Source: an uncultured Tolumonas sp.
GTDB lineage: Bacteria; Pseudomonadota; Gammaproteobacteria; Enterobacterales; Aeromonadaceae
DNA length: 64,000 bases
Reading direction: 5' to 3'
Assembly: GCF_963556105.2 (NCBI RefSeq)
Contig: NZ_OY829944.1
Span: 936,501-1,000,500, forward strand
Both the position numbers and the translations under genes were made by a program. Shown here piece by piece: positions 20,143 through 29,305 of this stretch. Below the pieces are notes generated by a model. It was not told the origin of the DNA. It ran no database searches and saw only the letters and a program-made list of their open reading frames with translations. Numbering within the stretch: position 1 is the stretch's first letter; each line of letters begins with the position of its first letter.

Positions 20143-22593
20143 TTGTCGCAATTACCCATTCACGATCTGTTGCCACAACTTGCGCAGGCGTGCCATTCGC
20201 ACAATCAGGTGATCCTGCAGGCATCGCCGGGGGCGGGTAAATCGACGGTAGTGCCCTTATTCCTGTTACAACAATTGGCGGGTAGTGGCCGTATTATCAT
20301 GTTGGAACCGCGCCGCTTGGCTGCGCGAAATATTGCACTGTATCTGGCGCAGCAACTAGGTGAACCGGTTGGGCAGCAAGTGGGTTATCGCGTGCGTGGT
20401 GAGCAGAAAACCAGTAAAGCGACGCGGCTGGAAATTGTCACCGAAGGCATTTTGACGCGCATGCTGCAGCAAGATCCGGAGCTGAACGGTGTCGATCTGC
20501 TGATTTTTGATGAGTTCCATGAACGCAGTTTACAAGCCGATACGGCACTGGCATTTGCGTTAGAAAGTCAGGCGGCATTACGACCAGAGCTGAAATTACT
20601 GGTGATGTCAGCCACACTCGATGGTTTACCACTACCACAACTGCTGCCCGATGCAGTAGTGCTGAATTGCCCCGGTCGCAGTTATCCGATCACTTTCTAC
20701 TATCAGCCAGTAAACCGACAGCAACCGTTAGTGCCGCAATGGGGCTCGGTGATTATTGATGCCATTTCAAATGAGCAAGGCAGCTTGTTAGTTTTTCTGC
20801 CCGGAGCTGGTGAAATTGATCGTTTGGCGGAATGGCTGCAGCCACGCTTACCCGACACTATTGCCGTGTTACGTCTGCATGGCCGGTTACCGTTTGCGGA
20901 GCAACAGCGGGCAATTTTGCCTTGTGCAGCAGGGCAACGCAAAGTCGTGCTGGCGACCAATGTAGCGGAAACCTCGCTGACCATAGAAGATATTCAGGTC
21001 GTCATTGATAGCGGTCTGGAGCGTCGTAGCAGCTTTGATTTAAAAAGTGGAGTGACGCGACTAGAGACCAAACAGATCGCCAAAGCGTCGGCTACACAAC
21101 GTGCGGGGCGTGCTGGTCGTTTAGGCCCCGGTGTCTGTTATCGGTTGTGGAGTCAGGAAGCGCAAGAACGTCTGGAAGAACAGGCGCCGGCTGAGATCCT
21201 GTGCAGTGATCTGTCATCATTACTGTTGGAAGCTGCTCTTTGGGGCAGTACGCCGGAACAATTACCGTTGTTAGATCCGCCCCCTGCTGCGGCCTTGGCA
21301 GCAGGCCGACAGTTGTTGCAATGGCTGGACGTTTTTGATGCACAGCATAAATTAACTGATAAAGGCCATCAGCTTGCCGCCTTACCTTGTGAACCACGCT
21401 TGGGGCATTTGTTATTAGGTGCGCAAGCGCTGGAACAGCAAGGTTATGCGGAGTTACTGGCTGCAGCCTGTTATCTGGTGGCGTTACAAGAAGAGCGTGT
21501 GTTGGGTAATGATCCTGTCTCTGTGCAGTTGCAGCGTTTAAGTCAAAGTTTACGCCCGGCGGCACAGCGTTGGTGGCAACGGTTAAACAGCGAAGGTGCT
21601 TTGCCGACTTGTTCGGTGGCGCAGATCGATCTGTTGTGTGCGCTGGCGTGGCCCGATCGCATTGCGAAAAACAGCGGCGAATTACGTTATCAATTGGCAA
21701 ATGGTCAGCGCGCCGATCTGCTATTTGATCACCCTTGTCAGGGCAAAGAGTGGCTGGTGGCAGTCTCACTGCAACAAACGGAACAAGGCTTACGCATCTA
21801 TACCGCCGAGCCACTAGACATCGTGACGCTGCAGACCATGCAACCACAGCTGTTTCGTGAAATCACCCATCTGGGCTGGGATAGCAAAGCTGAACGGGTA
21901 CGCGCAGAAAAACAAGCCTGCCTGGGTGCCATTGTGCTGAAACGTCAGCCTCTCACAGATCTGAGCGCCGAGCAAAAAACACAATGTTTGCTGGAAGGGA
22001 TCCGCTTACATGGTCTGGCGTGTTTACCCTGGAATGAAGAGAGCGAGCAGTGGTTGCAACGCTGGCGTTGTGCCGCCGATTGGTTGCCGGAGTTAGCATT
22101 ACCTGCGGCTGACGATACGACGTTATTAGCGAGTCTGGAGCAGTGGTTATTACTGCATCTGGATGGTTTATCGCGTTTAGATGATCTGCGCCGATTATCA
22201 TTTCTGACCATTTTGAAAGGGAACGTAAGCTGGGCGCAGCAGCAAAAACTTGATGAGTTATTACCCTCCCATTTTACCGCGCCAACCGGAAGCCGTATTC
22301 CATTGCGCTATGCCGCTGGGCGCGCACCGGTGTTGGCGGTACGTATTCAGGAGATGTTTGGTCAACGCGACACACCGAAAGTGGCGCACGGCAAAATAGC
22401 ATTACAGATCGAGTTGTTATCGCCGGCGAAGCGCCCGCTACAGATCACGCAAGATCTGGTGGCCTTCTGGCAAGGGGCGTATAACGATGTAAAAAAAGAG
22501 GGCAGAGGGCGTTACCCGAAACATTTCTGGCCTGATGACCCGCTGGAAGCGATGCCGACAAAAACAGTGAAACGACTGATGCAAAAGGATTAA
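20143..22593 (+). CDS. hrpB: ATP-dependent helicase HrpB
   Basis: HrpB is a DEAH-type RNA helicase-like ATPase of unclear cellular role, common in proteobacteria. The TTG at 20143 follows CGGAGAG with 5-bp spacing. Over 816 residues: Walker A GAGKST (about 28-33), LEPRRLAARN, motif II DEFH (the HrpB version of DEAH), motif III MSATL, helicase C motifs ATNVAETSLTIEDI and QRAGRAGR, and the family-specific C-terminal domain (TGSRIPLRYAAG, VRIQEMFGQRDTPKVAHG, LLSPAKRPLQITQDL, GRYPKHFWPDDP). hrpB-mrcB adjacency is conserved with E. coli. Confidence 0.96.
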   Translation: MSQLPIHDLLPQLAQACHSHNQVILQASPGAGKSTVVPLFLLQQLAGSGRIIMLEPRRLAARNIALYLAQQLGEPVGQQVGYRVRGEQKTSKATRLEIVTEGILTRMLQQDPELNGVDLLIFDEFHERSLQADTALAFALESQAALRPELKLLVMSATLDGLPLPQLLPDAVVLNCPGRSYPITFYYQPVNRQQPLVPQWGSVIIDAISNEQGSLLVFLPGAGEIDRLAEWLQPRLPDTIAVLRLHGRLPFAEQQRAILPCAAGQRKVVLATNVAETSLTIEDIQVVIDSGLERRSSFDLKSGVTRLETKQIAKASATQRAGRAGRLGPGVCYRLWSQEAQERLEEQAPAEILCSDLSSLLLEAALWGSTPEQLPLLDPPPAAALAAGRQLLQWLDVFDAQHKLTDKGHQLAALPCEPRLGHLLLGAQALEQQGYAELLAAACYLVALQEERVLGNDPVSVQLQRLSQSLRPAAQRWWQRLNSEGALPTCSVAQIDLLCALAWPDRIAKNSGELRYQLANGQRADLLFDHPCQGKEWLVAVSLQQTEQGLRIYTAEPLDIVTLQTMQPQLFREITHLGWDSKAERVRAEKQACLGAIVLKRQPLTDLSAEQKTQCLLEGIRLHGLACLPWNEESEQWLQRWRCAADWLPELALPAADDTTLLASLEQWLLLHLDGLSRLDDLRRLSFLTILKGNVSWAQQQKLDELLPSHFTAPTGSRIPLRYAAGRAPVLAVRIQEMFGQRDTPKVAHGKIALQIELLSPAKRPLQITQDLVAFWQGAYNDVKKEGRGRYPKHFWPDDPLEAMPTKTVKRLMQKD

Positions 22594-22599
22594 TTCATT

Positions 22600-24900
22600 T
22601 TGGCAAAAAAAACGGTAACAAAAAAAGTAACAAGCTATCCATTCTGGCATTGGCGCCGTTGGATCAGTTTTGCCGTCAAGCTGAGCTTGGTGGGCATCGC
22701 CTTTATGGTGATGTTTGGTATCTATCTCGACAGTCTGATCCACAGCAAGTTTGATGGCCAGAAATGGCAGCTTCCTGCCGTGGTCTATAGCCGTCCATTG
22801 GAGTTATTTCCGGGCCAGCGCTTATCGGTGCAGCAGATGTTGCATGAGTTGAAATTGCTGAATTATCGCGCCAGCACTCGCCCACAGGGGCCGGGGCAAT
22901 ATGCGGTGAACGGTCAGCGGATTTTGGTGATCCGCCGTGCTTTTGATTTCGCCGATGGCACCGAAAAGATGCGTCCGTTATTGCTGAGTTTTACTGGTCA
23001 GCGTCTGGCGAGTATTCAAAGTGCTGATAATCAGCATGAACTGGCCTATGTACGCATGGATCCAGTCTTACTCGACCGCCTCAGCGGCGATGAGATCGAA
23101 GATCGTATTTTGCTGCGCATTAATCAGGTGCCGCAAACGTTCGTTAACATGCTGTTGCTGGTGGAAGACCGCGATTTTTACAGCCATGGCGGCGTGTCGA
23201 TTCTTTCGATTGGTCGTGCGTTTCTGGCTAATTTACGTGCCGGTCATGCGGTACAGGGCGGCAGTACGCTGACCCAGCAGCTAGCGAAAAACTATTTCCT
23301 CACGCGTGAACGCAGTCTGATGCGTAAAGTGCAGGAAGCTTACATGGCGGTGATCATCGATTACCGTTATGAGAAAAACCAGATCCTCGAAACCTACATG
23401 AATGAGATCTACCTCGGTCAGAACTATGCGCAAGGTGTGTATGGCTTTGGTCTGGCGTCGTATTTCTATTTCGGTATGCCACTCAATGAGCTGGAGCCGG
23501 ATCAAATGGCGTTGCTGGTTACCATGGTGCGTGGCCCCTCTTATTACGACCCATGGCGGTATCCGGAACGGGCACAACAGCGTCGTGACATGATCTTGCG
23601 GCTGATGCTGGAAAATCAGCAGTTGTCACCGGAGCAGTTCCAACTCTATGCCTCGCGGCCATTAGGGTTGCTGGAGCGTGGGCAGATGACCTTTGGTCGC
23701 ACCCCAGCCTTTATGAATTTGTTGCGTCGTGAATTACGCCAACGATTTGGTGAAGGGTTCCTGAAGCAATCAGGCCTGAAGATTTTCACCAGTCTGGATC
23801 CGGTGGCACAACAAGCGGCAGAAGAGTCGGTGTCTTCGCAACTGGATAGCATTGAAAAACGCCTGAACCGCAAAGAATTACAAGGTGCGATGGTGGTGAC
23901 CAACCGCCATTCCGGTGAAGTGTCTGCGTTAGTTGGTGGACGGGATACCAATTATGCCGGCTTAAACCGTGCACTGGATGCGCGCCGTCCGATTGGTTCT
24001 CAGGTTAAACCGGCGGTTTATCTGACGGCATTGGATCAAGGCTATCAGTTAGCAACCCCGCTGAAAGATGAACCGTTGCAGCTGCGTAATCAGGGTGGTA
24101 AAACCTGGGCGCCACAAAACTACGATAAAACCTATCGAGGGAATGTGCCGTTATATGCAGCGATGGCCAATTCACTGAACGTCCCGACCGTTCGTTTAGG
24201 TATGGCGGTTGGTATTCCGGCGGTAGCGGAGACGCTGAAAAAACTCGGCGTGACGCAGGATATTCCTCTTTTCCCATCCCTGTTTTTGGGCATTCTGGAG
24301 TTATCGCCATTTGAAGTTAATCAGTTCTATCTGACATTAGCGACACAAGGCTTATATCAGCCCTTAACCGCGATCCGCACCATTCAGGATAGTGATGGCA
24401 AAGTGTTGTATCAGCGTGCCGAGAAAGCTGAGCGCCGTATTGATGGTCAATCTGCCTATCTGACGTTGTTTACCATGACCAAAGTGGCCAGTCAGGGCAC
24501 CGCGCGCGTGCTGGCGTCGCAGTTCCCCGGTGCTGTGTTGGCGGGTAAAACGGGTACCACGGATAACCTGCGTGATGCCTGGTTTACAGGGATGGACAAC
24601 GATGAGTTGATCACCACCTGGGTGGGTCGGGATGATAACCAGCCGGCTGGTTTAACCGGTGCCAATGGTGCACTGCCGCTATTTAGTAACTATATGCAAC
24701 GACGGGGTGTGAACTCGCTGAAATTGCAGGTACCGCAAGGTATTTCCATGGTGAACTTCAACGTCGATGGTAAACCGGTGGCCAGTGGTTGTGCTGGCGC
24801 GCTGATGTTACCGGCGCGGACGGATAAACTGCCACCAGAGGAAAGTTGCAGCAGTACGCCGGTAGATTGGATTAAGAATATGTTTTCCAGTGGGGAGTAA
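22600..24900 (+). CDS. mrcB: penicillin-binding protein 1B (bifunctional peptidoglycan synthase)
   Basis: PBP1B polymerises and cross-links peptidoglycan at the inner membrane. The start is TTG (22600), 6 bp after hrpB's stop. Order over 766 residues: short cytoplasmic tail, one membrane helix (about 22-44), UB2H domain (about 55-145) that in E. coli binds the LpoB activator, glycosyltransferase domain with Glu189 in VEDRDFYSHGG and QGGSTLTQQLAKN, and transpeptidase domain with Ser467-Lys470 (GSQVK), Ser525-Leu-Asn and KTGT at 650-653. The C-terminal tail is shorter than the Gln-rich E. coli one, but the final WIKNMFSSGE matches E. coli's WIKDMFGSN. Confidence 0.96.
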   Translation: MAKKTVTKKVTSYPFWHWRRWISFAVKLSLVGIAFMVMFGIYLDSLIHSKFDGQKWQLPAVVYSRPLELFPGQRLSVQQMLHELKLLNYRASTRPQGPGQYAVNGQRILVIRRAFDFADGTEKMRPLLLSFTGQRLASIQSADNQHELAYVRMDPVLLDRLSGDEIEDRILLRINQVPQTFVNMLLLVEDRDFYSHGGVSILSIGRAFLANLRAGHAVQGGSTLTQQLAKNYFLTRERSLMRKVQEAYMAVIIDYRYEKNQILETYMNEIYLGQNYAQGVYGFGLASYFYFGMPLNELEPDQMALLVTMVRGPSYYDPWRYPERAQQRRDMILRLMLENQQLSPEQFQLYASRPLGLLERGQMTFGRTPAFMNLLRRELRQRFGEGFLKQSGLKIFTSLDPVAQQAAEESVSSQLDSIEKRLNRKELQGAMVVTNRHSGEVSALVGGRDTNYAGLNRALDARRPIGSQVKPAVYLTALDQGYQLATPLKDEPLQLRNQGGKTWAPQNYDKTYRGNVPLYAAMANSLNVPTVRLGMAVGIPAVAETLKKLGVTQDIPLFPSLFLGILELSPFEVNQFYLTLATQGLYQPLTAIRTIQDSDGKVLYQRAEKAERRIDGQSAYLTLFTMTKVASQGTARVLASQFPGAVLAGKTGTTDNLRDAWFTGMDNDELITTWVGRDDNQPAGLTGANGALPLFSNYMQRRGVNSLKLQVPQGISMVNFNVDGKPVASGCAGALMLPARTDKLPPEESCSSTPVDWIKNMFSSGE

Positions 24901-24968
24901 GATCCTGATTCTGTTGGGTTAAAACCTGACAGCACAAAATTCAATAACTGCTTTTAAACGTAGAACGT

Positions 24969-24994
24969 ATGGTAAGAGTTTCGGCTCTTACCAT
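24969..24994. terminator. hairpin between the convergent mrcB and chemoreceptor genes
   Basis: ATGGTAAGAG / CTCTTACCAT is a perfect 10-bp stem with a TTTCGG loop. There is no T-tract on either strand, so it is at most a weak terminator. Confidence 0.45.
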
Positions 24995-25023
24995 GCTATT
25001 TGCGGAGTAAATCGATAATTAAA

Positions 25024-26730
25024 TCAGTCGTGAGAGACGACAAATTTATCTGTATATGTTTCCAATAACACAGCCAGTTGAGTCAATGAGACAAGGTGAT
25101 TGTTGACGGATTTAATGGATTGGTTGTTATCTTCAGACATTCTGGCGACATATTCAACGTTGCGAGCTGCTTCACTCATTGCACCTGTTTGGCTGCTGAG
25201 AGCATTCATTACATTACGAACAGAATCCATGACGAGCAGATTTTTTTCTGAAATAGCCTGCATACCATGGCTCGCTCTTTCTGCTGCCGCTACCCCTCCA
25301 TTGACGTGTTCAACGCTGGCATAAATCTGTTTAACCACTGATTGTGTACCGAGCTGAATTGATTTGATCATTGAGTCAACTTCGCGAGTTGATGCTGCAG
25401 TTCGTTCTGCTAGCATTCTGACTTCATCGGCAACAACCGCAAAACCTCTACCGGTTTCTCCGGCCCGGGCGGCTTCAATAGCGGCATTCAGAGCGAGTAG
25501 ATTTGTTTGATCTGCAATTTCTTTAATGGTTGTGACAATGGTCGAAATCGCATTTGATTTGTCGCCTAACGCTGTGATTTCTGTTGCAACCTGATTCACT
25601 TCGTCTGAGATCGTATCAATGTTTGTAATTAATGCATTGATCAATGTGACACCGTGTTGGGCGGTTTCTTCTGCTTCTGATGTGAACGTTAATACATGCT
25701 CGGAGTTGTGTGAAATCTGTTGAATCGTGGTTGTCATCTCTTCAACAGTGGCCGCAATTGATGATGCCGCATCACTTTGCGTATTCGAAGCATTGAGAAC
25801 TTGAGTACTGAGTTGATTCACTTCATCAGAGACACTATGTAACTCATGAGTACTTGATTGAATTTTTTTGATCAAATCATTTAAATGGCTGCGCATTGAT
25901 TCCATTTGACCTAACAGGCTATGTTGTCGATCCGTTTTTATTGGAATTGATTTGGCTAAATTACCATTAGATATTGTCGATACGACTGATGCGGCTATCA
26001 TGGGTTCGCCGCCTAACATCCTTTTTATCGATGAATATACCCGCCAGATAAACCCGAGAAAAACAAAGCACAAGCTAAGTGCGACAGTCATTTCAATTTG
26101 GTAAATCTTTGATTTTTGTTCGGCTGTATCTTGTTCAATAAGCTGGTTTTGCGTATTAGCATCAGCCAATAAAGTATCAACCATTTTCCGATGCTGACTA
26201 AATGTGTCTTCTAATAAAATTAAAGTTTCATCGTTAGGCTTTTTGTTGTTTTTCTCGATAAATGGAATGATTTCTGAATTGGCAATAGTAATGAATCGTT
26301 CTGCTGTCGGACGTATATTACTTGAGATTTGGGATTTCATTGCGGGATCAAGAGCAGAAGTTTCCCATCTACTATTTGCTGATTTGAATAATTCAATATC
26401 GCTTTCATAAGCCTCTTTGTAAGGTTCACGAGTAATATTATTTTCAGCATGTTGAATAAAAAGCTGTAATTGAAATGCAGCATCAACAAGATACATCGGC
26501 GGTGGCATGATATCGGCAATGAGATCTTGGTTGATTTTTAGTCGTGCGTAGATTGGGCCATTTATGGATATTTGTTTGATACTGTAGATACTAAAAAGCG
26601 TTAAAAAGGTTAAACCTAATAATGCACCCGTTATGAGAAATAAAAATTTATGTTTGATACTTAAACGGTCAAACCACGATAAATTGATGTTCTTATGATT
26701 AAGGTGCTGCTTATTGTTATAACTATCCAT
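25024..26730 (-). CDS. methyl-accepting chemotaxis protein (membrane receptor)
   Basis: A transmembrane chemoreceptor that should signal through CheW/CheA. Over 568 residues: cytoplasmic N-terminus, membrane helix 1 (about 30-52), a periplasmic sensing region of about 150 residues that looks helical (four-helix-bundle type; ligand unknown), membrane helix 2 (about 213-232), a HAMP linker, and the long coiled-coil signalling domain whose conserved tip is [20 protein letters not shown]. There is no NWETF-type pentapeptide at the C-terminus (ends KFVVSHD), so it lacks that CheR/CheB tether. It stands alone, with no che genes nearby. Confidence 0.93.
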   Translation of the reverse strand: MDSYNNKQHLNHKNINLSWFDRLSIKHKFLFLITGALLGLTFLTLFSIYSIKQISINGPIYARLKINQDLIADIMPPPMYLVDAAFQLQLFIQHAENNITREPYKEAYESDIELFKSANSRWETSALDPAMKSQISSNIRPTAERFITIANSEIIPFIEKNNKKPNDETLILLEDTFSQHRKMVDTLLADANTQNQLIEQDTAEQKSKIYQIEMTVALSLCFVFLGFIWRVYSSIKRMLGGEPMIAASVVSTISNGNLAKSIPIKTDRQHSLLGQMESMRSHLNDLIKKIQSSTHELHSVSDEVNQLSTQVLNASNTQSDAASSIAATVEEMTTTIQQISHNSEHVLTFTSEAEETAQHGVTLINALITNIDTISDEVNQVATEITALGDKSNAISTIVTTIKEIADQTNLLALNAAIEAARAGETGRGFAVVADEVRMLAERTAASTREVDSMIKSIQLGTQSVVKQIYASVEHVNGGVAAAERASHGMQAISEKNLLVMDSVRNVMNALSSQTGAMSEAARNVEYVARMSEDNNQSIKSVNNHLVSLTQLAVLLETYTDKFVVSHD

Positions 26731-27087
26731 GTTGAAATTCCGTTTTTATTTTAAGTAATAGATATCCCGCATCTCTTAATGGTTGATTTAGATGTGGCTA
26801 AACTAAGTTGCCACAGAATATGGTGTTAATTCAATAGTATAATTGCTTGTAAATGATGAAATTTTTGTTATTTCACCTTTGTTTAATTAGATTGAATTTA
26901 AAGGTTTATGTATGTAAAACTTTAAATATTTAGATATGCAAAAAATGCATCTATGAAAAGTTGTTTTTATAACTGCAAATTTACAGTTGAAACCTTTAGG
27001 TTGTATTTCGAAGTTTTTTATAAATAAAAATGAAATGAATATAACTTTTTAAAGCAAAGCGCCGCATTTATGCGACGCTCTCTTTTC
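26731..27087. other. 357-bp A/T-rich gap between the chemoreceptor and yajL
   Basis: No gene is visible. It must hold the chemoreceptor promoter (reading leftward) and, at its right end, the yajL terminator. A perfect 9-bp inverted repeat, TAAAGGTTT (26899-26907) and AAACCTTTA (26990-26998), spans 100 bp. I did not find a sigma-28 type motif. Confidence 0.5.
27048..27078 (-). terminator. terminator of panE-yajL
   Basis: Read on the - strand: GCGTCGCA / TGCGGCGC with a TAAA loop, followed by TTTGCTTT, just after the yajL stop. Confidence 0.75.
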
Positions 27088-27660
27088 TTACGCCAACATA
27101 TCTTTGCGTACCTGCGATGCGATTTCTTTACCTTGTAACTCGGCAACAATTGCCAGCGCAAAATCGAGGCTGGTAGCTGGGCCTTGGCTGGTGATCAGTT
27201 TGTTGGGTTTATCCACGACGACACGATCTTGGCGGAGTTGTTTGGTTGGTAACTGACTTTGCGTACCGGGATAACCCGTGACCAAAGCATCGCCAATCAG
27301 ATCATGATGAGCTAAAACAAATGCCGGGGTGGCGCAAATTGCGGCACGCCACAATTCGTTGGCACGTTGTTTTTTCAGAAGCTCAATGACCATCGGGTTA
27401 TCACGCAGATATTCAGCGCCCGGCAAACCGCCTGGTAATACGATCACATCAAACGTCTCATGCGCGACCTCTTCCAGTAAATGATCTGCTACCAGATGTA
27501 CACCACGCGAAGCGGCGACTTCGCGTTGTTTGTTGGGGTTAATAGATGCGACCGTGACTTTTATATTGCCGCGTACCAGCGTATCGATGCTGGTTACCGC
27601 TTCAATCTCTTCACAACCGGGGGCAATAATAACCAGTGCTCTTTTGCTCATCATGTTCAT
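27088..27660 (-). CDS. yajL: DJ-1/PfpI family protein YajL
   Basis: YajL belongs to the DJ-1 superfamily; the E. coli protein is a cysteine-dependent protectant against oxidative and carbonyl stress. The 190 residues show the fold's marks: ALVIIAPGCEEIEAV with the acidic residue of the active site (Glu17/18), IVLPGGLPGAE, and the nucleophile elbow AAICATPAFVLA with Cys109, then SQGPATSLDFAL. It follows panE by 2 bp, as in E. coli, so the two are co-translated. The start could be the first, third or fourth codon (MNMM). Confidence 0.92.
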   Translation of the reverse strand: MNMMSKRALVIIAPGCEEIEAVTSIDTLVRGNIKVTVASINPNKQREVAASRGVHLVADHLLEEVAHETFDVIVLPGGLPGAEYLRDNPMVIELLKKQRANELWRAAICATPAFVLAHHDLIGDALVTGYPGTQSQLPTKQLRQDRVVVDKPNKLITSQGPATSLDFALAIVAELQGKEIASQVRKDMLA

Positions 27661-27662
27661 CC

Positions 27663-28568
27663 TTATACGGTGACAAATTGCGATTCTAATGCTTTGATTT
27701 TTAGGTATAGCGCACGGTGTCGCGGTAGTTCAAGCCCGTTTTGTTCGGCTTGCTGCAACAGATAACCGGTAATGTAATCAATCTCAGTCCGACGTCGATT
27801 GGCGAGATCTTGTTGCATCGATGAGTAATTTTGCGCAGTCCGATCAACTACTTGCAAAACAAACTCACGCCATTCGTTAGCTGTTTTCGTCAGACCTTGT
27901 TTCAATAATAATGGCTGTAATTCCAGACATAATTCAGCGATGTCATCCTGATGCTGTAACAGGACGCCATTGGGCTGATTATAAACAGCCGACAACGGGT
28001 TTATGACGGCATTGACGACCAGCTTTTGCCACTGTCGTTCCTGAATCTGCTCACTCCAAGCTGCATGCCCTAAGGCATCCGCCAATGGCGACACCAATGT
28101 TTGCCACTGTTCCCCGGCTGTATTCAGTGCACCCAACCAAGTTTCACCAAAGCCGGTGTGTTTAATATGACGGGCATCGGTTTTCAGAGCACCAAAACTG
28201 GTGACACCGGCTAACAACGGGTTATGCGGGAAATGTTCGGTCAGCCATTCAGCGGTGCCCATACCGTTATGCAGTAGCAAAATTGGGCAAGATTCGGGTA
28301 GTAAGCCAATCAGCGGTTGTAAGGCATTGGTGACTTGCCAGACTTTGGTGGTGATCAGCAAACAACCAATCTGCGTCAGATCCTGATAGCCGATGCAATC
28401 AAGTTCACACAGGCAAATTGAACCATCCAACTGTTCCAACAGCATGGGTTTGGCTTGTTGCCGGTGCGGTTGACGGGTATCCAGCAGGTTAACTTTTTGG
28501 CCGCTGCGTTGCAGGTGGGTAGCAAACAAAGAACCCACGGCGCCGGCCCCTAAAATGGTCCATTGCAT
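27663..28568 (-). CDS. panE: 2-dehydropantoate 2-reductase PanE
   Basis: PanE reduces ketopantoate to pantoate with NADPH in pantothenate/CoA synthesis. The 301 residues start with the Rossmann loop ILGAGAVGSLFATHL (5-19) and contain LLLHNGMGTAEWL and the catalytic-domain segment WQKLVVNAVINPLSAVYNQPNG, with the Lys and Asn expected at the active site, and ending in the RRTEIDYITGYL motif. Length matches E. coli (303). First gene of a two-gene operon with yajL, divergent from yajQ. Confidence 0.95.
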   Translation of the reverse strand: MQWTILGAGAVGSLFATHLQRSGQKVNLLDTRQPHRQQAKPMLLEQLDGSICLCELDCIGYQDLTQIGCLLITTKVWQVTNALQPLIGLLPESCPILLLHNGMGTAEWLTEHFPHNPLLAGVTSFGALKTDARHIKHTGFGETWLGALNTAGEQWQTLVSPLADALGHAAWSEQIQERQWQKLVVNAVINPLSAVYNQPNGVLLQHQDDIAELCLELQPLLLKQGLTKTANEWREFVLQVVDRTAQNYSSMQQDLANRRRTEIDYITGYLLQQAEQNGLELPRHRALYLKIKALESQFVTV

Positions 28569-28605
28569 AAACAGGTTAACTCACTGTCAGATATAATAAT
28601 TAATT

Positions 28606-28648
28606 GTACGATGTCGGCCATGAATTGGCAGTTTTATCTCCATCGTAC
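28606..28648. repeat. inverted repeat in the panE-yajQ divergent region
   Basis: GTACGATG (28606-28613) and CATCGTAC (28641-28648) are perfect 8-bp arms 27 bp apart, between the two divergent start codons. It could be an operator or a leader hairpin; no family is assigned. Confidence 0.4.
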
Positions 28649-28753
28649 GTGAAGTTACAACGCTAATTAGTTCGGATATCGCTGTAGATTACCTTCATTC
28701 AGGTGCTGATTTCTGCTAGATTTAGCGCCAATTTGGAATGAGGAGAATTTACT

Positions 28754-29236
28754 ATGCCGTCTTTTGACATTGTCTCTGAAGTCGCGATGAACGAAGTTCA
28801 GAACGCAGTAGAAAACGCGAATCGCGAATTACAGACCCGTTTTGATTTTCGTGGTGTTGATGCCTCCTTTGAGCTGAACAAAGAAGAGATCAAAATGGCT
28901 GCTGATGCTGATTTCCAGCTCAAGCAGATGATTGAAATCCTGCGTGATAAAATTGTGAAACGTGGTATGGATGTCAGCTGTCTGGATATCGGCGATATCG
29001 AACATTCTGGCCGCCGTTATTTTCAGGTCATCAAACTGAAACAGGGTATCGAAACGGATGTGGCGAAAAAGCTCATCAAAATTATCAAAGATGCCAAGAT
29101 CAAAGTACAGACCGCGATCCAGGGCGATGAAATTCGCGTGACCGGTAAAAAACGTGACGATCTGCAGGAAGCAATGGCGCTGGTGCGTCAGGCTGAGTTG
29201 GGACAAGCGTTCCAGTTTACCAATTTCCGTGACTAA
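28754..29236 (+). CDS. yajQ: nucleotide-binding protein YajQ
   Basis: YajQ is a two-domain ferredoxin-like fold protein. Homologues bind nucleotides, and the Xanthomonas member has been described as a cyclic-di-GMP effector. The 160 residues carry the family features: [25 protein letters not shown] at the N-terminus, [12 protein letters not shown], and [33 protein letters not shown] near the end. The ATG follows ATGAGGAGAATTTACT, a strong ribosome site. E. coli has yajQ next to panE-yajL too, though in another arrangement. Confidence 0.94.
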   Translation: MPSFDIVSEVAMNEVQNAVENANRELQTRFDFRGVDASFELNKEEIKMAADADFQLKQMIEILRDKIVKRGMDVSCLDIGDIEHSGRRYFQVIKLKQGIETDVAKKLIKIIKDAKIKVQTAIQGDEIRVTGKKRDDLQEAMALVRQAELGQAFQFTNFRD

Positions 29237-29257
29237 CCTGCGTTAGCGTTGTATCTG

Positions 29258-29296
29258 GCCTCCCGAGCGCATTTGCCTCTGGAGGCTTTATTTTTT
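29258..29296 (+). terminator. terminator after yajQ, overlapping the ampG leader
   Basis: GCCTCC (29258-29263) can pair with GGAGGC (29281-29286), followed by TTTATTTTTT. It lies just before the ribosome site of the next gene, so it rules out the longer upstream start of that frame. Confidence 0.7.
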
Positions 29297-29305
29297 GGAG
29301 TTGTC

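Noticed and set aside
21092..21847. 251-codon open frame on the - strand inside hrpB
   Set aside because: It is antisense to conserved helicase domains, has no recognisable protein content and no ribosome site; long shadows are expected opposite G+C-rich codons.
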